Shown piece by piece: positions 34,720-46,200 of a stretch of 64,000 nucleotides of DNA. The stretch is from Terfezia claveryi (Eukaryota; Ascomycota; Pezizomycetes; Pezizales; Pezizaceae). A program made the translations under genes and the position numbers. Under the pieces are notes generated by a model that was not told the origin of the DNA, did no database searches, and was given only the letters and a program-made list of their open reading frames with translations. The stretch's first letter is position 1; every line of letters starts with the position of its first letter. Location of the stretch: positions 186,001-250,000 of the forward strand of contig WHUX01000024.1 of the NCBI GenBank assembly GCA_015179025.1, read 5' to 3'.

Positions 34720-37372
34720 TTTAGGAGACCCACGTATGCAGGAACAACTGGTAGCTTTCAAAGTATTGACCTACTCGGAGCTCCAATTATCAGCTCAACG
34801 TGTTGCAAGGGAGGTCAGAGGGGTGCTCTGAATCTGAATGCCGAGATCAGCTCTCTCATGGTCTTCCCGGACTAAAGCTCGTTGGTGCAGTGGCAGGAGG
34901 ACCCTTCTAATTCGAAATAGCTGAGTTTATCACTCGAATAAGATGGATGGTCCCTCGGTACTTTGTACAGCTATTGTATGGGTGGGATGGTGATGAGAGC
35001 GTCTTGAGACAATGGGTATATAACTTGCAGTTGGAAATCAACAAAGAAGACGATCTGTCTGTCAAATGCCACACGCACGCAACAAAGCACGCCAGTTACT
35101 TCTTCTGCTGAGAACGAGCGTCGGGGGTTTCGGTGTGCTGAGCAACCGTTTTTTTCTTTTTCTCTGTCTCCGTTTTTTTTTTTTTTTTTTGCTTTTCTTT
35201 TTTTCCTTGAGACCCTGAACCTTAGACCTTATCCGCTCAGGTTGGGAGGGGGTGGAAGTCAGACGGTGTCCAGAGACAATACCGTAAGCAATTGGTGTGT
35301 ATAGGGCGGCGGAGGTGGGGTAGGGTTTGGTTGAAAAGCAACGTTAACTCTTGGATTGCCCAATATTGTGATCAAGGGAGATGTATTCTCTCCCGAGCCA
35401 AGTAGGGGTAACTCGATAGACGTGACTAACGACTGCAGACGAGAAAAGAATAGGGCTTGCGGACGGCTGACTCCTCACTACAATGACAATGGCAAAGGAA
35501 CAATTGGTGAGAATGGTGAGTGAACACCGGGGTCCTTTCTCCTCGCCCTTTAAGACTCCACAAGGGAAGTGCTAGTGGCTCTAGGTTGGGGAGATGGGCC
35601 AACAGGGATTTTTTTTTTGGGGGGGGGTACTTTGATTCTTCCCAGACATTTCAGGTTACCGTACCGAAATCTTGACGGCAACGACGCCGCCGCCGGTGAC
35701 GCTGATGGTGATGGTGATGCTGATGGTGATGCTGATGGTGATGCTGAGGCCTACCGTAGCTCCGGGGCAGGGGTGCTGCTGGTGGCCAATATATGAGACA
35801 AGAATTGGCAATGCCAAACGGCGGGTACAGCGGATAGGCATAAACGGGCATCGGAAGTTGGTTCTTTCGAGCTTCAGAGTTCACAACGGCGTAGGATTAC
35901 TCAAGGCGTAGGCCCGCTGACGGCTCTGTACAGTACCTACGTCCACAACAGGGCATGACCAGTGGCAGGCGGAACTTGAACTTGGCCTGAGGTGCTATAG
36001 TGAGGCGGCTACCTAACCCCAGGCGGACGTAATTTGGAGTGCTGTGCTGCGTGGGGATTTATATGGCTTTGCAGTTCTGTGAAAACGCAGCGGGTCTTCC
36101 AGAGGGCAAGCCAGACTACCGTAGTCTTCCAGAACAAACCTGCCAACATAAGGCTCTATCTACCTCGAAAGAATTTAGCTATTGCAAGCTATCTGTCACT
36201 CAAAAGACCGCCATTGTGGATTAGGATGATTAAACTGAAGTAAGAATCAAAAAAAAGAACGCAGGAAAGGGTCTCCAACCAGGCAACGCAATATGACGCA
36301 ATGGGGCGAGGGTTTGTGAACACAATCTGAAATCTGAAATCCGATCTAAATTTTGGTTTTGTTTCGCAGAGCAGATGTGACAGACACAATAATGAGGCGA
36401 CCTTTCCGAAGGAAGAATTGTCCAAGGGGATTCTCAGCAGTTTACCCATCTTGACCAACCAGATCTCAGCGGCTTCCCCATTTGACCAACCAGACCTCTG
36501 TGGAGGGGTAGTGCAACCAGACTACAACCGGACTATGCCAATCTCGACTTCCAGAACTTTTTATTCTTCGACACTCTTTGCGGATAGTCAGACTACCCCA
36601 GCGGGACCCTTACACTCACCTCTCCTCGTGACAGGCACGACCTTAATGGGCTGGGGAAGGTGGCGCTTATTACGTTACGGTAGCGCCCCCCCCCACCAAA
36701 TCCATGAGCCACTCTTGAAGTTGATTTCTAGATTTTTATTCGTGGCAAAACTCCGGTATACTAGCCGCTAGTCACAGTGCAAGCCAGTACTATTGCCCCC
36801 CCGAAGGTTGCACTACGGCTAGTTCCTTAGACTTATGGGAAGAAACGACCTCACAAATGGCGCAATCGGATCAAATTCAGATCCAAGATCCCACGCATAA
36901 GAAATGATACCAGTCTAGTTGTACAGATACTTGTCGAAAATCAACGGTTCAGACTATCACAACACCCTCATAGAGGGCCTCAGGTTCAAGGACCCAAATA
37001 GATTACCTTATGTTTTCAAGGATTATTGTGGGGAGGATTGGCAAAAAGTAATCCGAGTCCGTCTGTACAATCCAGTGGAGATTGGACCGTGGCGAGCACG
37101 TGCTCCGGCGGAGAACAACAGCAAGTTCAGGGTAGATCCTCGAAACTCATTTCTTACGTTGAGTGCTTTGAATACCTATGTACTGGTATCATCACCAAAA
37201 TGATAAAATGATCACTCCGCTTGCTTGCTCGCTCATTGCATAAAGAGATTTTAACCAAACCAAATGACCCTATAATACATTGCTGATATATTATCACCAA
37301 CCACAAATCTCAATTGTAATCGCAGTTAATCGTCTGTCCGCTAATCACCGCTAGCTAGTATCTGCTTTATCT
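34720..37372. other. Large intergenic region, no gene seen
   Basis: Probably the promoter and long leader of the phosphatase gene on the left, with T-rich tracts at about 35152-35200. A TGATGC/TGATGG tandem repeat lies at 35701-35747. At 36450-36530 there are two TTGACCAACCAGA copies 29 bp apart, followed by a perfect AACCAGACTA (36515-36524). No conserved protein is seen on either strand. Confidence 0.5.
35701..35747 (+). repeat. 12-bp GCTGATGGTGAT tandem repeat
   Basis: About four units of a 12-bp repeat, one carrying an extra GGTGAT. It produces Asp/Gly- or Met/Leu-rich frames that are not genes. Confidence 0.8.
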
Positions 37373-40300
37373 TCACATATTCTCATCCTTATGCGCAATG
37401 AACTCATACACATTTGTCGGGAGCTATGGTACACGTGTAAATTAGCACACAATCCCCACTCTTACATGCGCAGGCCTATGCTGGATATGGCATCTGAGGG
37501 AGGCAGCGGAAAGACCTACCTTATACTGCACCATCCCCGCATAAATCATAGCGCACTTGACCTTTGCTTTATACTCCTTCAACTTTCGCATCCTCGTCGC
37601 ATCTAAAAACGGGCTCTCTCTAAGCTGCTTGGCCAACTGAGCACAGCACTCCACCGCTAACTTCAACAACATGCCGACATTCTTCGCCACTGTGTCATGG
37701 AGGTTCCCAAAGTTTTGGGCCGCCTTACGGATGGCACCTATTTCTACACTTGGCTCCATAGGAATGATGTCTAGACTCTCGATTTGCTGTTCATAGTTTA
37801 CCCACGGCAAAAAGTTAGCAATAAAGCCCATTGGGCCCAGTTGCAAGATTCCCCTCAAGATCTACACTGCGAGTAAGAATCAACTTACCGATAAACATTT
37901 GTCGTATTCTTGCTGCAAGAAATGTCTTTTCGCCTCCGCGATCTTCAATAGGACCAACAGGGCCTCCCTATTCCTAAACGAGATCTGTCTATAAACGGCC
38001 ACGGCGCTCATGTACATCTGTGCCATGTATTTTCCCAACTCCACAGGATTTTCTAGCTCTGATATCGATGCATCTTGGTTTACCTCTTGGTATTTGTTAG
38101 ACTCCATAAACTGCATGGGATCCTCAGACGCAATCCAATCGCCGATACACCTGTTGAGGAGCTCGTAGACTGTATTATAATCATCTGCAAGATGGTACAA
38201 AAATATAGCATCATGCCAACGACCATCCTCGTCAGCTTGCGCCGCAGCCTGTTCAGTAATAGTACGAAGGAAGTCTCTTGAATCATGGAGCTTTATCAAC
38301 TTCATCCGCTTCTCAATTGCGCCCTTGACGCGATTGCCATTGCGTTCCACGTCTCCGAGTAGTTTTATGAATTCTTTCGAATCCAAGGCGAGCTCACGAA
38401 GAGCTTCGTGGCAGATTGAGAGTTGTGCGAGACCGTCAGGTGGAGGAAGATCGCCATTGAGGCATATTAGACAAAGATAATCAACCGAGTCTTCAATGTT
38501 CGTTGTTTTGAACTCGCGAATGTATTGGCCGATGATTCTAGGGAAATTGATTTGATAATCGCCCTGGGGCCCAGTTTGGACTGCGGATTATGTCAATATA
38601 CCAAACTTATGTTAAGAGGACATTTACTTACGAAGATTGGCATCGGCACGTTGAGCGCCCGCGGATGTGACTCCCAGCAGCCCATAGTAGGTCAATGCAA
38701 TGGCAAAGTGCACAGCATCCACAGGCTGAAATGAGTATAGATATTGGACAGCCTATATATGAAGGTTAGCTAATTCTGCACCGACACGTAGATGCTACAC
38801 GCGGGATGTAATACTCACATGCTCGAAGAGACCCGACATTAAAAGCATCTGGAAATATAGGCCCACATTACTACTCCTCGAACTGAAGTGTTTGGCACCG
38901 AACTGCAGTACGGATTTCTGCAAGTCACACAATTGGAAGACCTCATGTGCAGGCTCCCCTACCCTGTCGGACTCTCTAGTAAGTACCAGCTGCAGCCACA
39001 TCCAATCCTCAGCAGTCGGCATGACTTCAGATAACGACCTCTTTGCCAAATCACAGCGCCCGATGATCTTATACAAAGCTATCCGGAACATATCCAAATT
39101 TTCTGCATCCCGGACTAACTGTGTATATTCAACCTGAATACGGTCGGCGAGATGACGTGGGACCCTGCGATCAGCATTATTGGCATATGCAGTAATATAC
39201 TGATGAAAGCTTCGATCTACTTTCTGGAAGAATTGGTGATGGTCTTTGACAAATGCTGCAGCTTCTTGCACAAACCCAGCACGAACCATGAAAAACACCA
39301 TTGCCCATACTGGAACATTATCCGGGTTCATGTCGAAGTGTTTATCATTCCACGTCTGCCGGGACGCCCTAACATTGAAGTATGCCTTGAATTTATGCTG
39401 CAATGTCGGAATACCGCCCAATTTTGCAACCGTAGGATTCTCATCTATTTGCGTCTCCACGTGCCTGTAGAAAAGCTTTTCAAGATAGCGTCTGGACCCA
39501 GGTACAATCTGCTTCTTTAGAGGTGTGGCTTCTGGTGAATCTGGCTTCACATTCATATGCTGCTTAGCGAACTGTCGTTCTTTAGGTCCGCTGCCGAAGG
39601 GGTCCGCCTCGGGATCTTCCTGGGTGATGTACTCCAACATCTTCCAAGAATCAGTGAGTTGCAGTGTCAACTAGAGAAATTAGCGGTGGTGTCCTTTCAG
39701 CCAATATTCAACTACAACTTACGACGTCTGACCCAGAGTCTCGTGAAACGCCCTCGAATTTGTGCAATATGGGGTAGGGGGAACCGGCTAATCTTGCTTC
39801 GTTGAGTTGCCTTACTACACCAGCATAGTTTTGCTGCCTTATTTGCACAGGGCGTGACATTGTCAGTTGCTTCGAAGGGTCCACATCCGCAAAAATGGAC
39901 CCCGATGGGGCTGGTATCGATCTTGCGAGAATGCTGTGTGCAGCTGAACGAGCCCAAACACTCGTTGAACCATAAATATTGCTCTGTCCTGCCCCTAGGC
40001 GAGCCGAACGGCCAAAGCTTGAGGCCCCGAATGTGCCCCCCCGAACCGATCTGGCTCCCCATCGGTCAAAGGTAGGAGCCCAAAATGCTCAAAAATTCTT
40101 TCTTTTTGTTTGTCCCACTCCATCGTCACGTTTTTAGCTACGTATGCGTCGAAATCTCGTGATATGCGTTGCATTCCCTCATCAATGGAGGAAAGGATAT
40201 TCTGTTCTTTTCTGGAGCTAAGATATGACTATAACCCAGGCGGTGAGTGGCTGTCCGGAACAATATTCTGGAAAACCTACCTCGAGGTCGGTGTCGACTG

Positions 40301-40634
40301 GAGCAGCCGGGGGCTCATAGTATTGCTGGGCATCGATAGCCTCCAACTTGCGAAGAGCTTCATCAGGGTTAACTCCACCAGCTTGAAGTAGTAGTTGTCT
40401 AGATTCATGATCAGCCACAAACCTTGCGTGCATCTCCGGCAGAGAAGCTTACGCCCTTGTGTCCTTCCGTGCACTGGTACCAGTCTTTTTGAGTTCTCTC
40501 ACACGCCTTCCGATCTCTCCAAGACCTAGCTGAATCGGCGGTAATTCGGCAGTGTCGGTTCCCTCCCGCAGCTTGCGGGACTGTTCGAGCAAGCCATCAA
40601 ATAGATTACTGATTGACTGGTTGGAGGCGGCCAT
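37373..40634 (-). CDS. nic96: Nucleoporin Nic96 (Nup93 family)
   Basis: Linker nucleoporin of the inner ring of the nuclear pore complex. It starts MAASNQSISNLFDGLLEQSR at 40634 and is split into about nine exons. The N-terminal helix region is followed by ILSSIDEGMQRISRDFDAYV and VTMEWDKQKERIFEHFG. The alpha-solenoid core has SWKMLEYITQEDP, SRRYLEKLFYRHVETQID, PVWAMVFFMVRAGFVQEAA, a block with LYFQMLLMSGLFEH, and QYLYSFQPVDAVHFAIALTY. The C-terminal part has GRWHDAIFLYHLADDYNTVY, QQEYDKCLS joined over a 102-nt intron (37888-37787) to QIESLDIIPMEPS, and CAMIYAGMVQYK. A last 51-nt exon (37423-37373) encodes LPTNVYEFIAHKDENM and the stop. Most inner exon borders were only located approximately. 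It is divergent from the FGGY kinase gene. Confidence 0.92.
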
Positions 40635-40933
40635 GGGTTGTCGCTCTGTTGGAGATTGTCGTATGCTATAAGAGTAGGAGACGTGAAGTTTGAGGCAGTC
40701 AATAACAGCTACACGCCAAGCCGTCATACAAGGATAAATAGTGAGCCGCATTGTTGACATAAGCGGGCCTTGAGCAGGGCTTGGCACAATACTACACTCT
40801 TCGGCAGAACGTGGGTCAGGTACTTGTAGGGATGGAGGGACTTGGAAATAGGGATAATACATGCCTGTCCATATTGCATTTGTGCAAGTTAAAATTGTCA
40901 GAAGACGAACTGGAATAGCTAAAGAAAAAGACT
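40635..40933. promoter_or_regulatory. Shared promoter region of nic96 and the FGGY kinase
   Basis: 299 bp between divergent start codons. No clear TATA or named factor site is recognised. Confidence 0.4.
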
Positions 40934-43069
40934 ATGACCGGCAATTATTACTTAGGAGTTGACGTTGGCACTGGCTCAGCTCGTGTATGTGTGATTGACG
41001 ACTCTGGCGAGATCAATGGCCTTGCCGTGAGGGATATAAAGACATGGGACGAAAAGGCGGATTACTATGTAAGAGACTCGGAAATTCAAGTTTGAGATCG
41101 CCTACCGGAATGGAGAAATATTAAAGCTGTTGCCTAACTGACAATGATCCTCCTCATTGATAGGAACAATCCACGGAAGACATCTGGGATGCCATCTGTC
41201 ATTGCACCAAAGAAGTTGTGAAACAGGCCGGGATTGACCCGGCTCAAGTGAAAGGAGTTGGCTTCGATGCTACTTGCTCTCTTGCTGTACTCGCCGAGGA
41301 CACGGATAAACCCATATCCGTCTGCGGGCCAGACTTTACAGATAATAAGAGGAATGTTATATGTGAGTGACCTTTGCTCTCACGCGCGAGTACACAGGTA
41401 GCTAACTCGAGCAACAGTATGGATGGATCATGTTAGTGTCTATCAAGTTATTCTCTCAACGGATGGCTGTTGACTTTCCTTCTGCATAGCGTCCCGTCTG
41501 CCAGACCGAGCAAATAAATGCCACCAAGCACAAGCTTCTTCAGTATGTCGGTGGCTCGATGTCAATCGAGATGGAGATCCCCAAAGTGTTGTGGTTAAAA
41601 GAGAACATGCCATCCGATCTGTTCCAGCGATGTAAGTTTTACGACCTCACTGATGTTCTCACCCACATTGCAACGGGCAAGGAGACACGGTCATACTGTT
41701 CTGCCGTCTGCAAACAGGGTTTCGTCCCAGTGGGAATTGATGGAAGCGTGAAGGGATGGCAAGAGGATTTCCTTCAAGAAATTGGACTACCAGAGCTGTG
41801 TGAAAATAATTTCCGCAGGATGGGGGGTGTCCATGGAGAGGTACACTAGAATCCAGATTCTCACCGTTACCGGAATGCCTAACATACTAAGAGCCTGCTT
41901 TTGAAGAACGGCACGATATTATCGGCAGGTCAATTAGTTGGGACTCTGTGCGAGCAGTCAGCTGTTCAACTAGGCCTTGTCCCTGGCATAAAGATTGGTA
42001 GTGGAGTTATCGATGCATATGCCGGCTGGATTGGGACCGTTGGTGCAAGGGTCAACTTAGAAGGCTGCAATGATGAGGCTATCAATAAGGACTTTGAGAA
42101 GAATGATCTTGAACAGGCATTCTGCAGACTGGCAGTCGTTGCAGGAACTAGTACATGCCATTTGGTGATGTCTAAGGAACCGAAATTCGTGCCGGGAGTA
42201 TGGTAAGTGAATAAGAAACATCCCAAAGTCCCAAGCGGGGATCCCAAGCCACAAGCTCCAACCCCAAACCACAAGGGCAAGGCACGCTAAAGTCGGGTAG
42301 GGGACCGTACCGAGACGTTCTCCTCGAGGATTTTTGGATGGCAGAGGGCGGGCAATCTGCCACCGGTAGCTTACTTCACCATGTCGTCACTACACATACC
42401 TCCTATACCAAGGCTTTGGAGGCCGCAAAAGCCCAAAAGCTTAACATCTTCAGCTACCTTAACAACCGCCTTGAGGACCTTCGAAAGGAATCTAAGGCTC
42501 CTTCAATCAGCTACTTGACACGGCACTTCTTCCTTGTAGGAGACTATCACGGCAACAGGAGCCCCATTGCTGACCCACGCATGAGAGGCTCCGCAGTTGG
42601 ATTAAGCATGGATTCTAGCGTCGACGGGCTTACCCTGATGTACTACGCCGCTCTGGAATTCATTGCTCTTCAAACGAGACATATTATCGAGACACTCAAC
42701 ACGAATGGCCATACGATTACTAGTATATATATGTCTGGTGGTCAATGTAGGAATACAATCCTCATGAATTTGATTGCCAATGCTACAGGGCATCTGGTGG
42801 TGGTGCCCAGGTATATTGATGCAGCCGTGGTTCTTGGAGCGGCGATGCTGGGTGCAAAAGCGGCAAGTGCAGATGAGCAAAGTGGGGAGACGGAGGGATT
42901 GTGGACGATTATGGATAGGATGAGTAAACCAGGCACAGTTGTAGTCCCGACAAAGGACGAGAATGAGAAGAAGTTGTTGGCAGTGAAGTATAAGATATTT
43001 TTGAGGATGAGCAAGGAGCAGCAAGAATATAGGGCAATGGTAGACGAGGCTATGGGAGAGTGGAAGTAA
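40934..43069 (+). CDS. FGGY-family pentulose kinase (D-ribulokinase-like, YDR109C/FGGY type)
   Basis: ATP-dependent sugar kinase of the FGGY family; the eukaryotic YDR109C/FGGY group phosphorylates D-ribulose in the cytosol as metabolite repair. Six exons: 40934-41068, 41164-41362, 41418-41431 (14 nt), 41490-41840, 41908-42202 and 42301-43069. The N-terminal phosphate-1 motif is YYLGVDVGTGSARVCVIDDS. GVGFDATCSLAVL and VILWMDHRPVCQTEQINAT follow, the latter spanning the microexon. FYDLTDVLTHIATGKETRS and GGVHGENGTILSAGQL lead to the second-domain GLVPGIKIGSGVIDAYAGW. The C-terminal ATP-binding part has AGTSTCHLVMS, FWMAEGGQSATGSLL, ITSIYMSGGQCRNTILMNLI and AAVVLGAAMLGAKAA. The length, about 650-660 residues, fits the group. 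Substrate is inferred from family resemblance, not proven here. Confidence 0.9.
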
Positions 43070-43295
43070 AACAAGGGTTGACTCATGCTTCACGCTTTTA
43101 GAATTGGCGAATATACCTTGGGTATTGGAATATACATCCTCCCTGCGCATTAAGACTTTCTCCCACTCACTGTATCAATCGTAAGAAGATGTATGCATAA
43201 ACTCGTTCTTTCCGCTCTTCCTTCTGTCATCATAGAATCATTATCACTAGTAGCAGCAGCTCGTCAACTCCTAGAATCCCTCCTCTTACTTTGGC

Positions 43296-46200
43296 CTAAA
43301 AGAAGCTCATCCACCCAATATACCTAAATACAACCGACTGTCAATTCTCAAGCTCTCTTATCAAAGTATCCCTTGCAGCCCAGAGAAAGAAGGAATACAC
43401 TCACATTCTACACAAATTCTCTGGCGCGACCGCCTTCCTAATCAACTCCTGCACCTGCCCCTCCACCGACAACGGCATCCCCTCACCCGGAAACAGCCCC
43501 TGAATCTTTGCCCTAATCCCATCCAGCACATCCTTAGGATTGTCCGGGACCTTAGGAACACCCATATTCTTCTTAGTCTTCCTCACAACCATGTCAACGG
43601 CAGGGTCGTATAGGAAGGCTTCAAGGACCGTCATGAGCGTGGCTTCGTTTAAGCGGAGAATACGTGTGACGACTTCACAGCTGCGGCGGAAGGGGCCTTC
43701 GTATCCTGAAACTCCGAAGCCGTCGACCATATTGTGGGTTAGTCGGAATGGTACCATTTCTGGTTTCTCAAAGGTGAGCCCTTTGTCGAAGAGGCAGTTG
43801 AAGTCTACGTGTGCGGTATCGCCATTAGTTTCGTCGAGGAGTATGTTTTCCCCGTGGCGGTCTCCCAATCTGCAACGTGGTGAGCGATGCTTTATCTTCC
43901 AGGGTTGGGCCACTTACCCCAAAACATTTCCCACCATAGACCACACTGCGCTTGTCCTTGCATATCCAATCCTGCTGCTCAGCCATGTTACTGGGTCCGG
44001 GAAATGGTCAACAAACCACTCATGCAGCACTGGTGGATACTTCTGTAAAAGGATCTTGGTGAAGATATGTTGTTTACTCGGGTGTGAGCAAGTTTCATCT
44101 AAAAGTGCCCGAGATTCCTGAAACTAATGTATGAAGATGGGCGGTTAACTCCGCGTTACCATCCACAGAGGAGAAAGTTAAGTATACGTTCCTTACTTCA
44201 CGTACATTTACGGTGATACCTCTCTTCTTGTATTGCTTGAATAGAATATCCCGGAATGGCCGAACGTCGTTCACCCATTCAATGAGACCACATTCTTCAT
44301 TCAGAGGAGTCACATGGTACGTTCGAATATCTGGGTGAACATGTATTAGCAATCATTGAAACGACTATGATATAAGACGAGGGATATAACTAACGTAGAC
44401 GTCGCTGAACAGCCTCAGGATCCTTCTTCAATAGCCGATTGATCATGGATGCAAATTCCATTAGGCGTGCATCTTTCCTCAGATCATCTTTGGGTTTGCA
44501 AAGGAAGTGATATCTTTTGCCATTATTTCCAACAATTGTAATCTTGCGTGGCTTCTGCAGCGAGCTCATAACATCCGCGTCGTCCAAAAAACCTGCCGTG
44601 AATTAGCTTCCGCTATGTTTGTCTGGACATCGATAACCTACTTTGAATTGTGGGCTGCTCATGTGCGAATGGCTGATGTTTACTAATTGCACTTGGGTCT
44701 GCAACCGTTGGCAATGTAGCCGATAAGACTGCTTGTATCGGGATTACCAGCGGGCACGGTGCCACTGCATGGTTGAAATGTAAGTCATTCTTGAGACTCA
44801 CAGCTGCGGGCTTCCCTGGAAGTTCAGCATTACACAAGGCGAGGAGCTGCTCCGTGAGTCTCTGGGCTTGATTAATCATAACTCTCATATCGGCCCTCTC
44901 TACACTTCTCGTACCTGACGACTGCTTTTTCTCCGCAGCCCGATTTGCTTTTGCTACAGACTGGAAAAAGATTAGTTCAACTAAAGTTCAGGTAAGTGTA
45001 GTGTATATATACCTGGATTTGGCCTATGATCTTGAGCCCTCTGGTGCTCCGTTCCTTTTGGGTAGATTTTAACACAGCCATGAGAGACCAAAGCGCCTGC
45101 TGCGGGTGCGTTGAGACGACCTTGATGATGATACTCTCCAAGTTTTGGTGCACAGTAGGGTGCGGATGACATATTCGTGAAAGAATCTGTGGAAATACGG
45201 TATACCACATGTACGCTGGAATCTTTTCAATGTAGCGACTTTGTAATGTACTATGCAATACTGCCAAAGATTCCCCCCTTCCTTGATTAATGGAAGCTCG
45301 GAAATCCACTGATCCGTGCTCTGCCACCAGGTCCATGGACAGGCCCAAATCCAGCCATAATGTTATAAATCGTGGTAGCGTTTGGAAAATATACTTTGTT
45401 CCCCATGGTAAACTACGGAGATAATTTTGGCAAATCAGTTTTGCTGTTTCACCAGACAAGTAAACCGCGGGTTGCTGGGCTGGAGGCAGGTTTTTCTGGG
45501 CTTCATACAATTTGTTGTAGTGCCGTCCGAGGTAATAGAATCCTTGCTCCCATCTAAGGAACGTGTTAGAGGCTTTCTGGTACTGTGTCGTCATGTTTGA
45601 CGAATGTAAGTGCCCAGCAGTATCAAGCCACTTTGCCAGCAACAAATTTGCTTTAGCAAGGGCAAAGTTCTGGGGAGTCTTCGTATTCTCATTGACGGAC
45701 ACCTCAGATTCGGTGACGGCGGTAGACGTTGTTCCGATAGCATTAAGGACCTTAGCATTAATGATACCTTGCAAACTCTGAATTGCCTTCCTATGCTGGC
45801 CTTCGTGCCAGAGTAACCGAGCATGTTCCACCATTGCATTTTGCTCACCTAGCTTGGAGCTCTGAAGGATAGCATGAAACGCCTGCTGGAACCTACCAGC
45901 TTTCCTTGCTATGCGGGCTGTAGCTAACCACGTGACAGCAAGATCGCGTTTCACCACTTCATTGTTCGACAGAGCAAAGACGGCCCTCCGTATGGCGAGA
46001 ATCTGCTCTTTGTCTCGCGCGGAGGCGCCTAGCAGGTCCAATCGCCGTTGCATCCCGGCTATGAATATCTCCTTTTTCTTCGGATGCTGAAACTGTCCTT
46101 CGTTGATTGCAAATCTAATAGATTCCACCTCAGATAGAGCATGGAGCTTCAGCATGCTGGAATGACATTGGTCAAGAGTACTTGTGCTAGAGTGGGAAAG

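Noticed and set aside
35701..35747. Short tandem array considered as a CRISPR-like repeat
   Set aside because: A 12-bp microsatellite without unique spacers in a eukaryotic genome.
37787..37888. A 27-nt intron in nic96 suggested by the nearest AG
   Set aside because: Too short to splice. The AG at 37787, with a GCTAAC branch site, gives a 102-nt intron and joins the conserved residues.
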